64,000 nt of DNA from Hyphomicrobiales bacterium. GTDB lineage: Bacteria > Pseudomonadota > Alphaproteobacteria > Rhizobiales > Devosiaceae. Made by a program: the position numbers and the translations under genes. This document shows, piece after piece, positions 27,435 to 36,356 of this stretch (the first letter of the stretch is position 1; every line of letters starts with the position of its first letter). A model generated the notes under the pieces. It was not told the DNA's origin, did not search any database, and saw nothing but the letters and a program-made list of their open reading frames with translations. The stretch lies in contig JAIYDI010000041.1 of assembly GCA_027487555.1 (NCBI GenBank), positions 1-64,000 of the forward strand. Reading direction: 5' to 3'.

Positions 27435-28412
27435 TCAGATCTTGCCGCGGATTGCCGGCTTCACCCGGTCTTCGTACCAGCCGCGCAGCTCCTCGGTGAG
27501 CTTGGGCTCGAGCGGTTCGCGCTTCGTCGCTTCGACATTGTCTTTCAGCTGCGCGGGCTTGGTCACCCCCGCGATGATCGACGACACGGCCGGATGGTCG
27601 AGCAGCCAGCGCAGCGCGAACTGGCTCATGGGATAGTTCGGCGCGATCTGCCTGAGCTCGTCGGCAAAGGCGATGCCCTTTTCGAAAGGCAGGCCGGAGA
27701 AGGTCTCGCCGACATTGAACCGCTCGCCATTGGCGTTGAAATTGCGGTGGTCGGTCGCGGCGAACTTAGTGTCCTTGGTCCACTTGCCCGAGAGCAGGCC
27801 CGAGGCGAGCGGCAGCCGCACGATGATGCCCACATCCTGCTTTTGCGCCTTGGGCAGCACCTCGTCGGCATAATCCTGCCGGAACAGGTTGAAGATGATC
27901 TGCAGCGTCGTGATGCCATCGTGGCGAAGGCAGAGCAGCGCCTCCTCGGTGCTTTCGACGCTGGCGCCATAATGGCGCATCAAGCCCTCGTCCCGCAGGT
28001 CATCCATGATGTTGAAGATTTCGCCATCTTCCAGCACTTCCACTGGAACCGTATGGAGCTGCGCAAGGTCCAGCGTCTCGACATTGAGCCGCTTCAGCGA
28101 GCCCGCGAGGCTCTCCTTCACGGCGCGGCGGGTGAAGCCGGAGCGACCGGGGAAGATTTCGCCATTGCGGCCGAGCTTGGTCGCAACGAACACGCCCTTC
28201 TTGTCGGTGTAATCCGCGATGCGGCGCTCGGATTGCCCTCCGCCATAGACGTCGGCCGTGTCCCAGAAATTCACGTCGAGCGAGCGGGCCGTCTTCAGGA
28301 TGTCGGCAGCGGTCTCGTCGTTCAGCGCGCCGAAGCTCTCGCCCAATTGCCACGTGCCGAGGCCAATTTCCGAAACCTGATAGCCGGTCTTGCCGAGCCT
28401 GCGAAAATTCAT
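27435..28412 (-). CDS. Aldo/keto reductase
   Basis: A 325-aa NADPH-dependent oxidoreductase with TIM-barrel fold. The catalytic tetrad is visible: Asp and Tyr in WDTADVYGGGQSE, Lys in VATKLGRNG, His in DLAQLHTVP. The cofactor site follows in the C-terminal SSIIAGVTKPAQLKDN. The ATG at 28412 is preferred over 28418 because GGAG is then 7 nt away. The substrate is unknown; relatives include L-glyceraldehyde-3-phosphate reductase and general stress proteins. Confidence 0.9.
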   Translation of the reverse strand: MNFRRLGKTGYQVSEIGLGTWQLGESFGALNDETAADILKTARSLDVNFWDTADVYGGGQSERRIADYTDKKGVFVATKLGRNGEIFPGRSGFTRRAVKESLAGSLKRLNVETLDLAQLHTVPVEVLEDGEIFNIMDDLRDEGLMRHYGASVESTEEALLCLRHDGITTLQIIFNLFRQDYADEVLPKAQKQDVGIIVRLPLASGLLSGKWTKDTKFAATDHRNFNANGERFNVGETFSGLPFEKGIAFADELRQIAPNYPMSQFALRWLLDHPAVSSIIAGVTKPAQLKDNVEATKREPLEPKLTEELRGWYEDRVKPAIRGKI

Positions 28413-28602
28413 TGTCATTCTCCTCTTCTCCCCCGCTCAATAGCGAAGCCCCGCGCCGCCGGAAAGCCGTACGGGGCCGATGCGCGACGAAAGGCGGAAG
28501 TCGCGCGTGTCAGGGTCCGGGTCTTGCCAGCCCGAACGCATTCATCGCCAATTCAGGTCCGGAGTCCGAAGCTTGATCTGGGCTATCCAGAGGAGGGAAA
28601 CA

Positions 28603-29001
28603 ATGGAACGCCGCAATTTCATAACCGGGCTCGCCGGACTGGTGCTGTCCGGAGCCGCCGCAAGCAAGGCCGAGGCGGCCACTTGGGTGTTTCTGGGCAA
28701 GCGCAAGGTCAACGGCTTGATCGACCATGATACGATAGCCGTCGGCGCGGGCGCTGGCACGTTCGACAAGATCAGGCTCAAGGTCACCGGCAACGACCTG
28801 ATGATCCTCGATCTCGACGTGAAATATGGCAATGGGCGCCACGACGACATTCCTGTCCGGCTGCTCATTCCGCAAGGCGGAACCACACGAGTGCTCGACC
28901 TGCGCTACACCAACCGCTTCATCGCGCATGTCGATTTCACTTACGGCAAGTTCCCCAATGGCCGCGGCACGACCTGGGTAGAACTCTGGGGCCGCCGTTG
29001 A
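28603..29001 (+). CDS. Small exported protein with twin-Arg-like signal, unknown function
   Basis: A 132-aa protein starting at 28603 after AGGAGGGAAACA. The signal RRNFITGLAGLVLSGAAASK with cleavage near AEA-A is twin-arginine like. The mature part (TWVFLGKRKVNGLIDHDTIA, then KVTGNDLMILDLDVKYGNG and VELWGRR) resembles small periplasmic beta-rich proteins of the DUF2541 kind, which is a loose impression. It is convergent with the GH13 gene. Confidence 0.7.
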   Translation: MERRNFITGLAGLVLSGAAASKAEAATWVFLGKRKVNGLIDHDTIAVGAGAGTFDKIRLKVTGNDLMILDLDVKYGNGRHDDIPVRLLIPQGGTTRVLDLRYTNRFIAHVDFTYGKFPNGRGTTWVELWGRR

Positions 29002-29008
29002 TTGAACT

Positions 29009-29027
29009 GGGCCGGCGAAGCCGGCCC
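29009..29027. terminator. Bidirectional hairpin between convergent genes
   Basis: GGGCCGGC-GAA-GCCGGCCC, a perfect 8-bp stem in the 36-nt gap between two converging stop codons. Confidence 0.6.
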
Positions 29028-29037
29028 CGCTGCGGTC

Positions 29038-30690
29038 TCAGTTGGGCCTTGCCCGATACCCGACCTTGATCTCCCGGGCCCCGGCGGGTTCGGCGAAATA
29101 GGCGAAGCCGCTGCCTGCGAGCGTCAGCTTCTTCCCCTTGCGGCTCACGCCCTCGGAGAGCCCCAGCGGCTCCGTGCCGGCGGGCGCGTCGAACGTCAGC
29201 GTGATCGGCTCGGCCGAGAGGTTGAACAAAGCCACGAGGTTCTCGCCTTCGCCCGAGCGGCGGATGGCGAGCAGCGGCTCGGGCACCTTGAAGAACTCGG
29301 TGCCGCCCGTACGCAGCACAGCATGCACTTTGCGGAACCCGAGCGCCTTGCGGTAGAAATTCAGTACCGAGGCCGGGTCCGCCTCCTGCGTCTCCACATT
29401 GAGCGCCGCGTGGTCGGGCTTCACCGGCAGCCAGGGCTTGCCCGAGGTGAAGCCGTTCGGCGCCTCGCCATCCTCCCACGGCATCGGCGTGCGGCACCCG
29501 TCCCGGCCCTTGTATTCCGGCCAGAAGCGGATCCCCGGCGGATCGGTCAGTTCCTCGAACAGGATATCGGCTTCCGGCAGCCCGAGCTCCTCGCCTTGGT
29601 ACAGGCAGATCGTCCCCGGAAAGCTCAGGATCATCGCCACCGCCTGCCGCGCCACGGCCTCGAGGCTCACGCCATGTTTCGCCCAGCGCGACACATGCCG
29701 GTTCACATCGTGGTTGGAGAAACTCCAGCACGGCCAGCCATTGGGCGCGCCCGAGAGGAACCCTTCGATCTTGGTGCGGAAATGCGCCGCTGTGAATTCC
29801 GGCCCCAGCATGTCGAACGTATAGGCCATGTGCAGCTTGTCGCCGCCGGAGGTGTACTCGGCCATCAGCTGCATGCCCTTGTGGCTGTCGCCCACCTCGC
29901 CCACCGTCGTCCGGTCGGGATACATGTCGAGCAGCGCGCGCACCCGCTTCAGGAATCCTGCGTTCTCAGGCTGGCTCTTGCCGAACTTGTGCTCCTGCAT
30001 GTCGTAGGGGTTCACGGCATAGGGCAGGTGTTTCGGGCGCTTGGCCGGCGGATTGTTCCGCAGCTGCCTGTCGTGGAAATAGTAGTTCACCGTGTCGAGC
30101 CGGAACCCGTCCACCCCGCGCTCGAGCCAGAAGCGCAGCACGTCGAGCACCGCGTCCTGCACATCGGGGTTGTGGAAGTTGAGGTCCGGCTGCTCGATAA
30201 GGAAATTGTGGAAATAGTATTGCCCGCGGCTCGGGTTCCATTCCCACGCCCGGCCGCCGAACACCGATGGCCAGTTGTTGGGCGGCGTGCCGTCAGGCTT
30301 CGGGTCGGCCCACACATACCAGTCGGCCTTGGCATTGGATCGGTTGAGCCTGCTCTCGCGGAACCACGGATGCTGGTCCGACGAATGGCTCAGCACCTGG
30401 TCGATGATGATCTTGAGTCCAAGGTCGTGGGCCCGGGCCACGAGGCTGTCGAAATCCTCGAGGCTGCCGAACAGCCTGTCGACATCCTTGTAGTCGGATA
30501 CGTCGTAGCCCATGTCCTTCTGCGGCGACTGCGTGATCGGCGACAGCCAGATCGCGTCGACCCCGAGGCTCGCGATATGGTCGAGCCGCCGGATGATGCC
30601 GGGCAGATCCCCCACCCCGTCGCCATCGCTATCCTGAAACGAACGCGGATAGACCTGGTAGATCACCGCGCCACGCCACCATTCCGTCAT
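29038..30690 (-). CDS. GH13 alpha-glucosidase (oligo-1,6-glucosidase/trehalose-type)
   Basis: A 550-aa cytosolic alpha-glucoside hydrolase. The start at 30690 (MTEWWRGAVIYQVYPRSFQD) follows ACGGAGA by 7 nt. GH13 regions: DQVLSHSS (region I), GFRLDTVNYY with the nucleophile Asp (about residue 200), VGEVGD with the acid/base Glu, and FSNHDVNRH with the transition-state Asp. The calcium-type loop DSDGDGVGDL is present. Substrate choice among sucrose, isomaltose and trehalose-related sugars cannot be read. It stands alone, without a transporter. Confidence 0.93.
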   Translation of the reverse strand: MTEWWRGAVIYQVYPRSFQDSDGDGVGDLPGIIRRLDHIASLGVDAIWLSPITQSPQKDMGYDVSDYKDVDRLFGSLEDFDSLVARAHDLGLKIIIDQVLSHSSDQHPWFRESRLNRSNAKADWYVWADPKPDGTPPNNWPSVFGGRAWEWNPSRGQYYFHNFLIEQPDLNFHNPDVQDAVLDVLRFWLERGVDGFRLDTVNYYFHDRQLRNNPPAKRPKHLPYAVNPYDMQEHKFGKSQPENAGFLKRVRALLDMYPDRTTVGEVGDSHKGMQLMAEYTSGGDKLHMAYTFDMLGPEFTAAHFRTKIEGFLSGAPNGWPCWSFSNHDVNRHVSRWAKHGVSLEAVARQAVAMILSFPGTICLYQGEELGLPEADILFEELTDPPGIRFWPEYKGRDGCRTPMPWEDGEAPNGFTSGKPWLPVKPDHAALNVETQEADPASVLNFYRKALGFRKVHAVLRTGGTEFFKVPEPLLAIRRSGEGENLVALFNLSAEPITLTFDAPAGTEPLGLSEGVSRKGKKLTLAGSGFAYFAEPAGAREIKVGYRARPN

Positions 30691-30856
30691 CGAGACTCTC
30701 CGTCGCGAACTGCTGATCTTGCCCGCAACCTTCGCGATTGCCGACAAAAAGGCAAACGCTTCGAGCGAGGGGCTGAAATGCGGAACCGCTTGCCTTGCGC
30801 GGCGCCCGACGGAGGCGCAGCGTCAACACACCTGAATGTGCAATTGTGAGGGCAAC

Positions 30857-31264
30857 ATGCACCTGGTTCCCGTCAACTGGCTGGCTATCCTCGTCGCGGT
30901 CGTCATCCGCATGGCAGTCGGCACCCTATGGTACTCCCCGGTCATGTTCGTCAAACCCTGGCAGGCCTTGACCGGTGTCACCCCGGACTCGATGCGCGCC
31001 GGCATGGGCAAGGCCATTGGAGTCGATCTCGTCATGTCGCTGCTGATGGCGCTGGTGCTGCAGCAGGTCGCGGCAGGCTTCGGTGTCACAGACCCGATCT
31101 CAGGCGTCTTCGCGGCGGTGCATGTCTGGGTCGGCTTCGTGGTCGCCACAGCCTTGCCGCTCTGGGGATACGAGAACCGACCGCTCAAGCTTATCGCCAT
31201 CAACAGCGGCCACAATCTCGTGGCGCTCGTTCTGATGGGCGCGGCATTCGGGCTGATCCGCTAG
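30857..31264 (+). CDS. DUF1761-like integral membrane protein
   Basis: A 135-aa protein with four hydrophobic segments. MHLVPVNWLAILVAVVIRMA and GTLWYSPVMFVKPWQALTG near the N terminus match the W-Y-S-P pattern of the DUF1761 family. The start at 30857 follows GAGGGCAAC. The stop codon is embedded in RIME-like repeat copy B, whose first hairpin starts 4 nt after it. Function unknown. Confidence 0.8.
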   Translation: MHLVPVNWLAILVAVVIRMAVGTLWYSPVMFVKPWQALTGVTPDSMRAGMGKAIGVDLVMSLLMALVLQQVAAGFGVTDPISGVFAAVHVWVGFVVATALPLWGYENRPLKLIAINSGHNLVALVLMGAAFGLIR

Positions 31265-31364
31265 AGTGCTTTGAGGGGAAAGTCGCATGACTTTCCCCTC
31301 AAAGCGCAACAGAACAACACCTTGGGCCATTTCAGCGTTTCACCAGAAGCGTGAAATGGCCGAG
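31263..31364. repeat. RIME-like palindromic repeat, copy B
   Basis: The best preserved copy. Hairpin 1 is a perfect 16-bp stem (31268-31283 with 31290-31305) around CGCATG. Hairpin 2 pairs GGCCATTTCA (31325-31334) with TGAAATGGCC (31352-31361). It separates two convergent genes and probably terminates both. Confidence 0.85.
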
Positions 31365-31370
31365 GCGTGC

Positions 31371-32156
31371 TCACGCGTCGCGATAGGCGAGCCAGGGCAT
31401 CTGCGTGGCGTATTTGCCGCCCGAGATATCGATCATCGTGCCGGTGATGTAACTGGCAAGGTCGGAGGCAAGGAAGCAGATGAGGTTCGCCACATCCTGA
31501 GGGTCACCCCATTTGCGTATGCTGAGCGTGTCGAGCAGCTTTTCCTGCCGCTCCGGCGAAGCGTTGGCAAAGCCGTTCATGTCGGTGGGGATCATGCCAG
31601 GCGCATAGCAGTTGACGGTGATATTGTGCGGGCCGAGTTCGCCAGCGAGCACGCGCGTGAAGCTGACAATCGCCGCCTTCGACGCCGCATAGGCCGCGCT
31701 GCCGATCGAGGGCGTGATCGCCGCATAGGAGGCGGCGTTGAGGATGCGGCCCCACTTGCCGCGCTTCATGATTGGCGCCACCGCCTGCGCCACGAGATAG
31801 GCCGCCTTTGTGTTGATGGCGAAATTCGCGTCCCAGATCGCCTCGGGCAAGTCCTCGATCCGGCCGCCATTTGCGATGCCGGCATTGTTGACGAGAATGT
31901 CGATGCGCCCATACTCGGCATCGATGGCGGCGATGGCCGACTTGATCGACTCCGATTTGGTCAGGTCGCATTGCAGGTGCAGGCCCGGCCAACCCTCGGC
32001 ATTCCATTCGCTCGCAAGATCCTCGAGCAGCTCGGTTCTCAGTTCCAGCGTCGCGACAGTCACCCCCTCGCGTGCGAGCGTGCGGGCAATGATGCGGCCG
32101 ATGCCGCGGCCGGCGCCGGTGACGATCGCCACCTTGCCGGAAAGTTCGATCTGCAT
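31371..32156 (-). CDS. Short-chain dehydrogenase/reductase
   Basis: A 261-aa NAD(P)-dependent classical SDR. TGAGRGIGRIIA is the cofactor loop, NNAGIANG the central strand, and the active site is Ser in LNAASYAAI with Y-x3-K in YAASK. GGKYATQMPW ends the protein. It is the last gene of a three-gene operon with 1-nt gaps (hydroxyacid dehydrogenase, GST-like, SDR). The three together suggest handling of a small hydroxy acid or xenobiotic; the substrate is unknown. Confidence 0.9.
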   Translation of the reverse strand: MQIELSGKVAIVTGAGRGIGRIIARTLAREGVTVATLELRTELLEDLASEWNAEGWPGLHLQCDLTKSESIKSAIAAIDAEYGRIDILVNNAGIANGGRIEDLPEAIWDANFAINTKAAYLVAQAVAPIMKRGKWGRILNAASYAAITPSIGSAAYAASKAAIVSFTRVLAGELGPHNITVNCYAPGMIPTDMNGFANASPERQEKLLDTLSIRKWGDPQDVANLICFLASDLASYITGTMIDISGGKYATQMPWLAYRDA

Positions 32157-32157
32157 G

Positions 32158-32784
32158 TCAGGCTCCAGAAGTCACAAATTCAGGAAGAACAAAGGCGGGC
32201 TCAGCGGCAATCCGCGCGCCGAAAGCCGTGAGGCGCGGCACGTCTGCCAGAAAATCCGCGGCCTTGACGGTGAGCAGCAGCGCATGGAGCGCCGCAAGGG
32301 CACAATCCGCGCCATTGGGACGCGCGCCGCCGTGCAAGCCTTCGGTGGGAACCACGCGCTCGAGCGCCGCGAGGCCCGCACCGGCCTGCGCCGTAAGCCG
32401 CTGCTGCCAATCGCTCCACACCTTGTCCGCCGGACGACGCTCGGTCTCGTAGATCAGCGCAACCACCTTCTCCGCCGTGCCGCTCGCCAGCGCCAGGTCA
32501 TGCAGCACCGCGCGTCGGGCGCTGCCGCCAGCCGGCAGCAGTCGCTGCGCCGCATCGGCGCTCTCCTCGAGATAGTCGATGATCGAGAAGGTCTCGATGA
32601 GGCTCGTACCATCCTCGAGCACGAGGATCGGCACGCGCGACAGCGGGTTCCTGTCCCGGATTGTCTCGAAGTCCCTGACCCAAAGATCCACCGGCCGCCG
32701 CTGATAGGCGCGGCCCTGCAAATTGAGCCAATAGGCGACGCGCCGCACAAAGGGCGAGCGGTCGCCACCATACAGCGTCAGCAT
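32158..32784 (-). CDS. Glutathione S-transferase-like protein
   Basis: A 208-aa protein with a thioredoxin-fold N terminus (LTLYGGDRSPFVRRVAYWLN) and the glutathione-binding cis-Pro/acidic segment SRVPILVLEDGTSLIET, followed by an all-helical C-terminal domain. The catalytic position reads Ser-Pro-Phe. It lies 1 nt from each neighbour in the operon, so expression is coupled. Substrate unknown. Confidence 0.85.
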   Translation of the reverse strand: MLTLYGGDRSPFVRRVAYWLNLQGRAYQRRPVDLWVRDFETIRDRNPLSRVPILVLEDGTSLIETFSIIDYLEESADAAQRLLPAGGSARRAVLHDLALASGTAEKVVALIYETERRPADKVWSDWQQRLTAQAGAGLAALERVVPTEGLHGGARPNGADCALAALHALLLTVKAADFLADVPRLTAFGARIAAEPAFVLPEFVTSGA

Positions 32785-32785
32785 C

Positions 32786-33715
32786 TCACACCACCGGGGT
32801 CAGCAGCGGTTCGCCCGCAAACAAAGCCTCGATATTGGCGACGACGAGGTCGCCCATCTTGTTGCGCGTCTGGTGCGTGGCGCTGCCCTGGTGCGGCGAG
32901 AGCACGACATTATCGAGCGAAAACAATGCTTCCGGCACCGATGGTTCCTTCTCGAATACATCGAGTGCAGCGCCCTTGAGCCCACCATTCTGGAGCAGAT
33001 CGACCAGCGCCACTTCGTCCACCAGCGTACCGCGCGCCATGTTGCAGAGGTAACCCTCGGGCCCCAGCGCCTCGAGTACCTCGCGCGAGACGATCTTCTC
33101 GGTGCCCTTGCCGCCCGGGGCGATCACCACCAGCCAGTCGATATCGCGCGCCATGTCGAGCAGATTGGAGTAATAGACAAACGGTTCATCGGCCTGGCGC
33201 TTCCGGCCGTGATAGACTACCCGCATCTTCATCGCCTGCAGCCGCACGGCGATTTCCTTGCCGATCCGGCCGAGCCCGAGAATGCCGACGGTCTTGCCGT
33301 TGAGCTCGCTCTGCAGCGGGAAATTCCCCTTAGGCCACTTGCCGTCGCGCACGAAGCGATCGGCCTGCGGCAGGCATCGGGCGAGCGACACCATCAGCCC
33401 CACTGTGATCTCCGCCATGGCATCGTTGAGCACGTTCGGCGTATTGGTCACGCGGATATTGCGCGCCTTGGCCGCCTTTGTATCGATCGAGTCATAGCCG
33501 ACGCCGAAATTCGAGACAAGTTCGAGCTTCGGCAGCTTGTCCATCAGCTCTGCCGAGACATTGCCCCCAGCGATGGCCCGGATGCGCGGAGCGATCTCGG
33601 CGATCAGCGCGTCCTTGTCGGCCGCTTCATGCAGCTTGTGCACGATATAGCGCTCGGCTAGCGCCTTCTCGCAGCGATCGAGCAGCTTGTGGGTCTGCAG
33701 AATCTCTTCGGCCAT
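32786..33715 (-). CDS. D-2-hydroxyacid dehydrogenase
   Basis: A 309-aa NAD(P)-dependent dehydrogenase of D-2-hydroxy acids (glyoxylate/hydroxypyruvate type). The Rossmann loop is GILGLGRIGKEIA (about residue 145). The catalytic triad is Arg in NMARGTLVDE, Glu in VFEKEP, and His in LSPHQGSAT. NFGVGYDSIDTKAA is the N-terminal hinge. AGAGGAG precedes the ATG. First gene of the tight operon with the GST-like and SDR genes. Confidence 0.92.
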   Translation of the reverse strand: MAEEILQTHKLLDRCEKALAERYIVHKLHEAADKDALIAEIAPRIRAIAGGNVSAELMDKLPKLELVSNFGVGYDSIDTKAAKARNIRVTNTPNVLNDAMAEITVGLMVSLARCLPQADRFVRDGKWPKGNFPLQSELNGKTVGILGLGRIGKEIAVRLQAMKMRVVYHGRKRQADEPFVYYSNLLDMARDIDWLVVIAPGGKGTEKIVSREVLEALGPEGYLCNMARGTLVDEVALVDLLQNGGLKGAALDVFEKEPSVPEALFSLDNVVLSPHQGSATHQTRNKMGDLVVANIEALFAGEPLLTPVV

Positions 33716-33943
33716 GATGGGAGCTCCTCTTCGAGCGTCTTTCTAGGGGGGAAACCGGCTGAGGTGAAGCCGACATTGGTCGCGGACCGGAGCAAATCAG
33801 CAAAGGGCGGCAGAGATTTCCCGCGTCAAGCGCATTGGAAGACAGAATGTTGAACGCCATGCCGAAGCCCGCTTGTGGGCGTCGCACAAATGTGTAGCAA
33901 TACCCTGACCGAGTGGGATCGGCCGCAAGTCCAAGCAGGAGCG

Positions 33944-35365
33944 ATGTCTCAAACGCCGCCCTTTGACGAAATGCACAATGCGGATGGAACGATCCGCGAG
34001 CCCTACCTCATCCTGGAAGAATGGTTGAAGGAGCAGCCGCCTCAGGCCTTGAGCCTGATGTCGGCCGATGCCGAGAGCCTGTTCCGGCGTCTGGGCATCA
34101 CCTTCGCTGTCTACGGCAGCAATGAGGGGACGGAGAAACTCATTCCGTTCGACATTATTCCGCGTATCATTTCCGCGATGGAATGGCGCCGGCTGTCGAA
34201 GGGCATCGAGCAGCGCGTGCGCGCGCTCAACGCCTTCCTCTACGACATTTACCACCGCCAGGAGATCCTGAAGGCCGGGCGGGTGCCGGAAAAGCTGATC
34301 CTCAACAATTCCGCCTTCTGCCCCGAAATGATGGGGCTCGATCCGACGCGCGGGGTGTATTCGCACATCATCGGCGTCGATATCGTCCGCGTCGGCCCCG
34401 ACGATTTCTACGTGCTGGAAGACAATCTCCGCACCCCGTCGGGCGTCTCCTACATGCTCGAAAACCGCGAGGCCATGCTGCAGCTCGCGCCCGAGCTGTT
34501 CCAGCGCTTCAAGGTGGCGCCGGTCGATTCCTACCCGGAAACCCTGCGCCGCACGATGGAAAGCGTCGCGCCCGAAAACACCAAGGGCGCGCCCAACCTC
34601 GTGGTACTGACCCCGGGCATCTACAACTCCGCCTATTTCGAGCATTCGTTCCTCGCCGACCAGATGGGCGCCGAGCTCTGCGAGGGGCAGGATCTCTTCG
34701 TCGAGGACGGCATGGTCTACATGCGCACGACGACCGGGCCCGAGCGCGTGCATGTCATCTATCGCCGCATCGACGACGATTTCCTCGACCCCCTCACCTT
34801 CCGTCCGGATTCGATGCTGGGGGTTCCCGGCCTGTTCGATGCCTATCGCGCCGGCAATGTCACGCTGGTCAATGCGCCCGGCACCGGCATCGCCGACGAC
34901 AAGGCGGTCTACACTTATGTACCCGAGATCATCGAGTTCTACTTGGGCGAAAAAGCGCTCCTGAAGAACGTGCCGACCTACAACTGCACCAACGATGAGG
35001 AACGGGCCTATGTGCTCGACCACCTCGAGGAACTGGTGGTGAAGGAAGTGCATGGTTCGGGCGGCTACGGCATGCTGGTCGGCCCCGCCTCCACCAAGCA
35101 GATGCGCGAGGAGTTCAGGAAGAAGATCCTTGCGAGGCCCGACAACTACATCGTGCAGCCTACCCTTGCGCTCTCCACCTGCCCGACATTTGTCGAAAAG
35201 GGCATTGCGCCGCGCCATGTCGACCTGCGCCCCTATGTGCTGGTAGGCGACGACGTGCGCATCACGCCGGGCGGGCTCACCCGCGTAGCGCTGAAGAAAG
35301 GGTCGCTCGTGGTGAACTCGTCGCAGGGCGGCGGCACCAAGGACACCTGGGTGCTGGAGGATTGA
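33944..35365 (+). CDS. Circularly permuted type 2 ATP-grasp protein
   Basis: A 473-aa ATP-grasp ligase-like protein (DUF404/DUF407 fusion). The start at 33944 follows AGGAGCG. NNSAFCPEMMGLDP, DFYVLEDNLRTPSGVSYMLE and VKEVHGSGGYGMLVGP are typical, with ARPDNYIVQPTLALSTCPTF near the end. In many Proteobacteria it is followed by alpha-E and transglutaminase genes, as here, which suggests ligation of an amino acid or peptide. The system's product is not known to me. Confidence 0.92.
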   Translation: MSQTPPFDEMHNADGTIREPYLILEEWLKEQPPQALSLMSADAESLFRRLGITFAVYGSNEGTEKLIPFDIIPRIISAMEWRRLSKGIEQRVRALNAFLYDIYHRQEILKAGRVPEKLILNNSAFCPEMMGLDPTRGVYSHIIGVDIVRVGPDDFYVLEDNLRTPSGVSYMLENREAMLQLAPELFQRFKVAPVDSYPETLRRTMESVAPENTKGAPNLVVLTPGIYNSAYFEHSFLADQMGAELCEGQDLFVEDGMVYMRTTTGPERVHVIYRRIDDDFLDPLTFRPDSMLGVPGLFDAYRAGNVTLVNAPGTGIADDKAVYTYVPEIIEFYLGEKALLKNVPTYNCTNDEERAYVLDHLEELVVKEVHGSGGYGMLVGPASTKQMREEFRKKILARPDNYIVQPTLALSTCPTFVEKGIAPRHVDLRPYVLVGDDVRITPGGLTRVALKKGSLVVNSSQGGGTKDTWVLED

Positions 35366-35411
35366 GGATGATGGCTTCGATTTCCCGCTTCCCGGCGCCG
35401 GAGGGCCCATC

Positions 35412-36356
35412 ATGCTAGGCCGCACCGCGCAAAACCTCTTCTGGCTCTCCCGCTATATCGAGCGGGCCGAAAACATGTCCCGCATGTTCGAGGTTGGGTA
35501 CCGCATGAGCCTCACCTCGCGGCGCGAGGGCGGCGCTTCGGAACACCTGATCTCGATGATGCAGGCGGCGGAAGCCCTCGAGAGCTTCGAGCTCAAGCAC
35601 AAGCAGGCCGATGTGCAATCGGTCGCCAACTACATGCTGTTCGACGAGGAGAATCCGTCCTCGGTGAAGTCATGCCTGCTCGCCGCGCGCACCAATGCGC
35701 GCTCGGTGCGTACCGCACTCACCACCGACATGTGGGAAGCCATCAACGCCGCCTGGCTCGAGTTCGCCGCCATCCGGCCGCGTGACGTCAAGGGCTCGAA
35801 AATCCAGGAGCTGCTCGGCTGGATCAAGCAGGTCAGCTACACCTATCGCGGCGCCCTGCTCTCCACCTTCCTCCGCGACGAAGGCTATGCCTTCAGCCAG
35901 ATCGGCAATTTCGTCGAGCGCGCCGACAACACGGCCCGCATCCTCGACATGAAGTACTATGTGCTGCTGCCGCGCGCGACTGTCGTCGGCGGCGATGTCG
36001 ATATCCAGCAATGGACGATGATCCTGCGCGCGGCTTCGGCCCATCGCAGCTACCGGCATGTCTATCACGACCGCTACAAGGCGTGGAACATCGCCGACTA
36101 CCTGATCCTGCGGCAGGAAATGCCGCGTTCGCTGGCGTTCTGCGTCAGCTGGATCAACCGCACCCTCGATATGCTCGAGGATATCTATGGCGAGCGGACT
36201 GCCGGCCATGCGGCGGCCGATGCCGTCACCGAACTCATCGACGGCAATGGCGTGGACCGTATCTTCGAATACGGCCTGCACGATTTCCTCACCGAGTTCA
36301 TCAATCGCAACAACCGCATGACGGATGCGCTGGCGGAAAGCTATAATTTCTACTGA
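35412..36356 (+). CDS. Alpha-E domain protein
   Basis: A 314-aa all-helical protein (DUF403/alpha-E) named for its conserved glutamates: LFWLSRYIERAENMSRMFEV at the N terminus, FSQIGNFVERADNTARILDMKY in the centre, and HRSYRHVYHDR. It is the regular partner of the permuted ATP-grasp protein. It starts 46 nt after that gene, and its stop overlaps the start of the transglutaminase-like gene (TGATG). Confidence 0.93.
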   Translation: MLGRTAQNLFWLSRYIERAENMSRMFEVGYRMSLTSRREGGASEHLISMMQAAEALESFELKHKQADVQSVANYMLFDEENPSSVKSCLLAARTNARSVRTALTTDMWEAINAAWLEFAAIRPRDVKGSKIQELLGWIKQVSYTYRGALLSTFLRDEGYAFSQIGNFVERADNTARILDMKYYVLLPRATVVGGDVDIQQWTMILRAASAHRSYRHVYHDRYKAWNIADYLILRQEMPRSLAFCVSWINRTLDMLEDIYGERTAGHAAADAVTELIDGNGVDRIFEYGLHDFLTEFINRNNRMTDALAESYNFY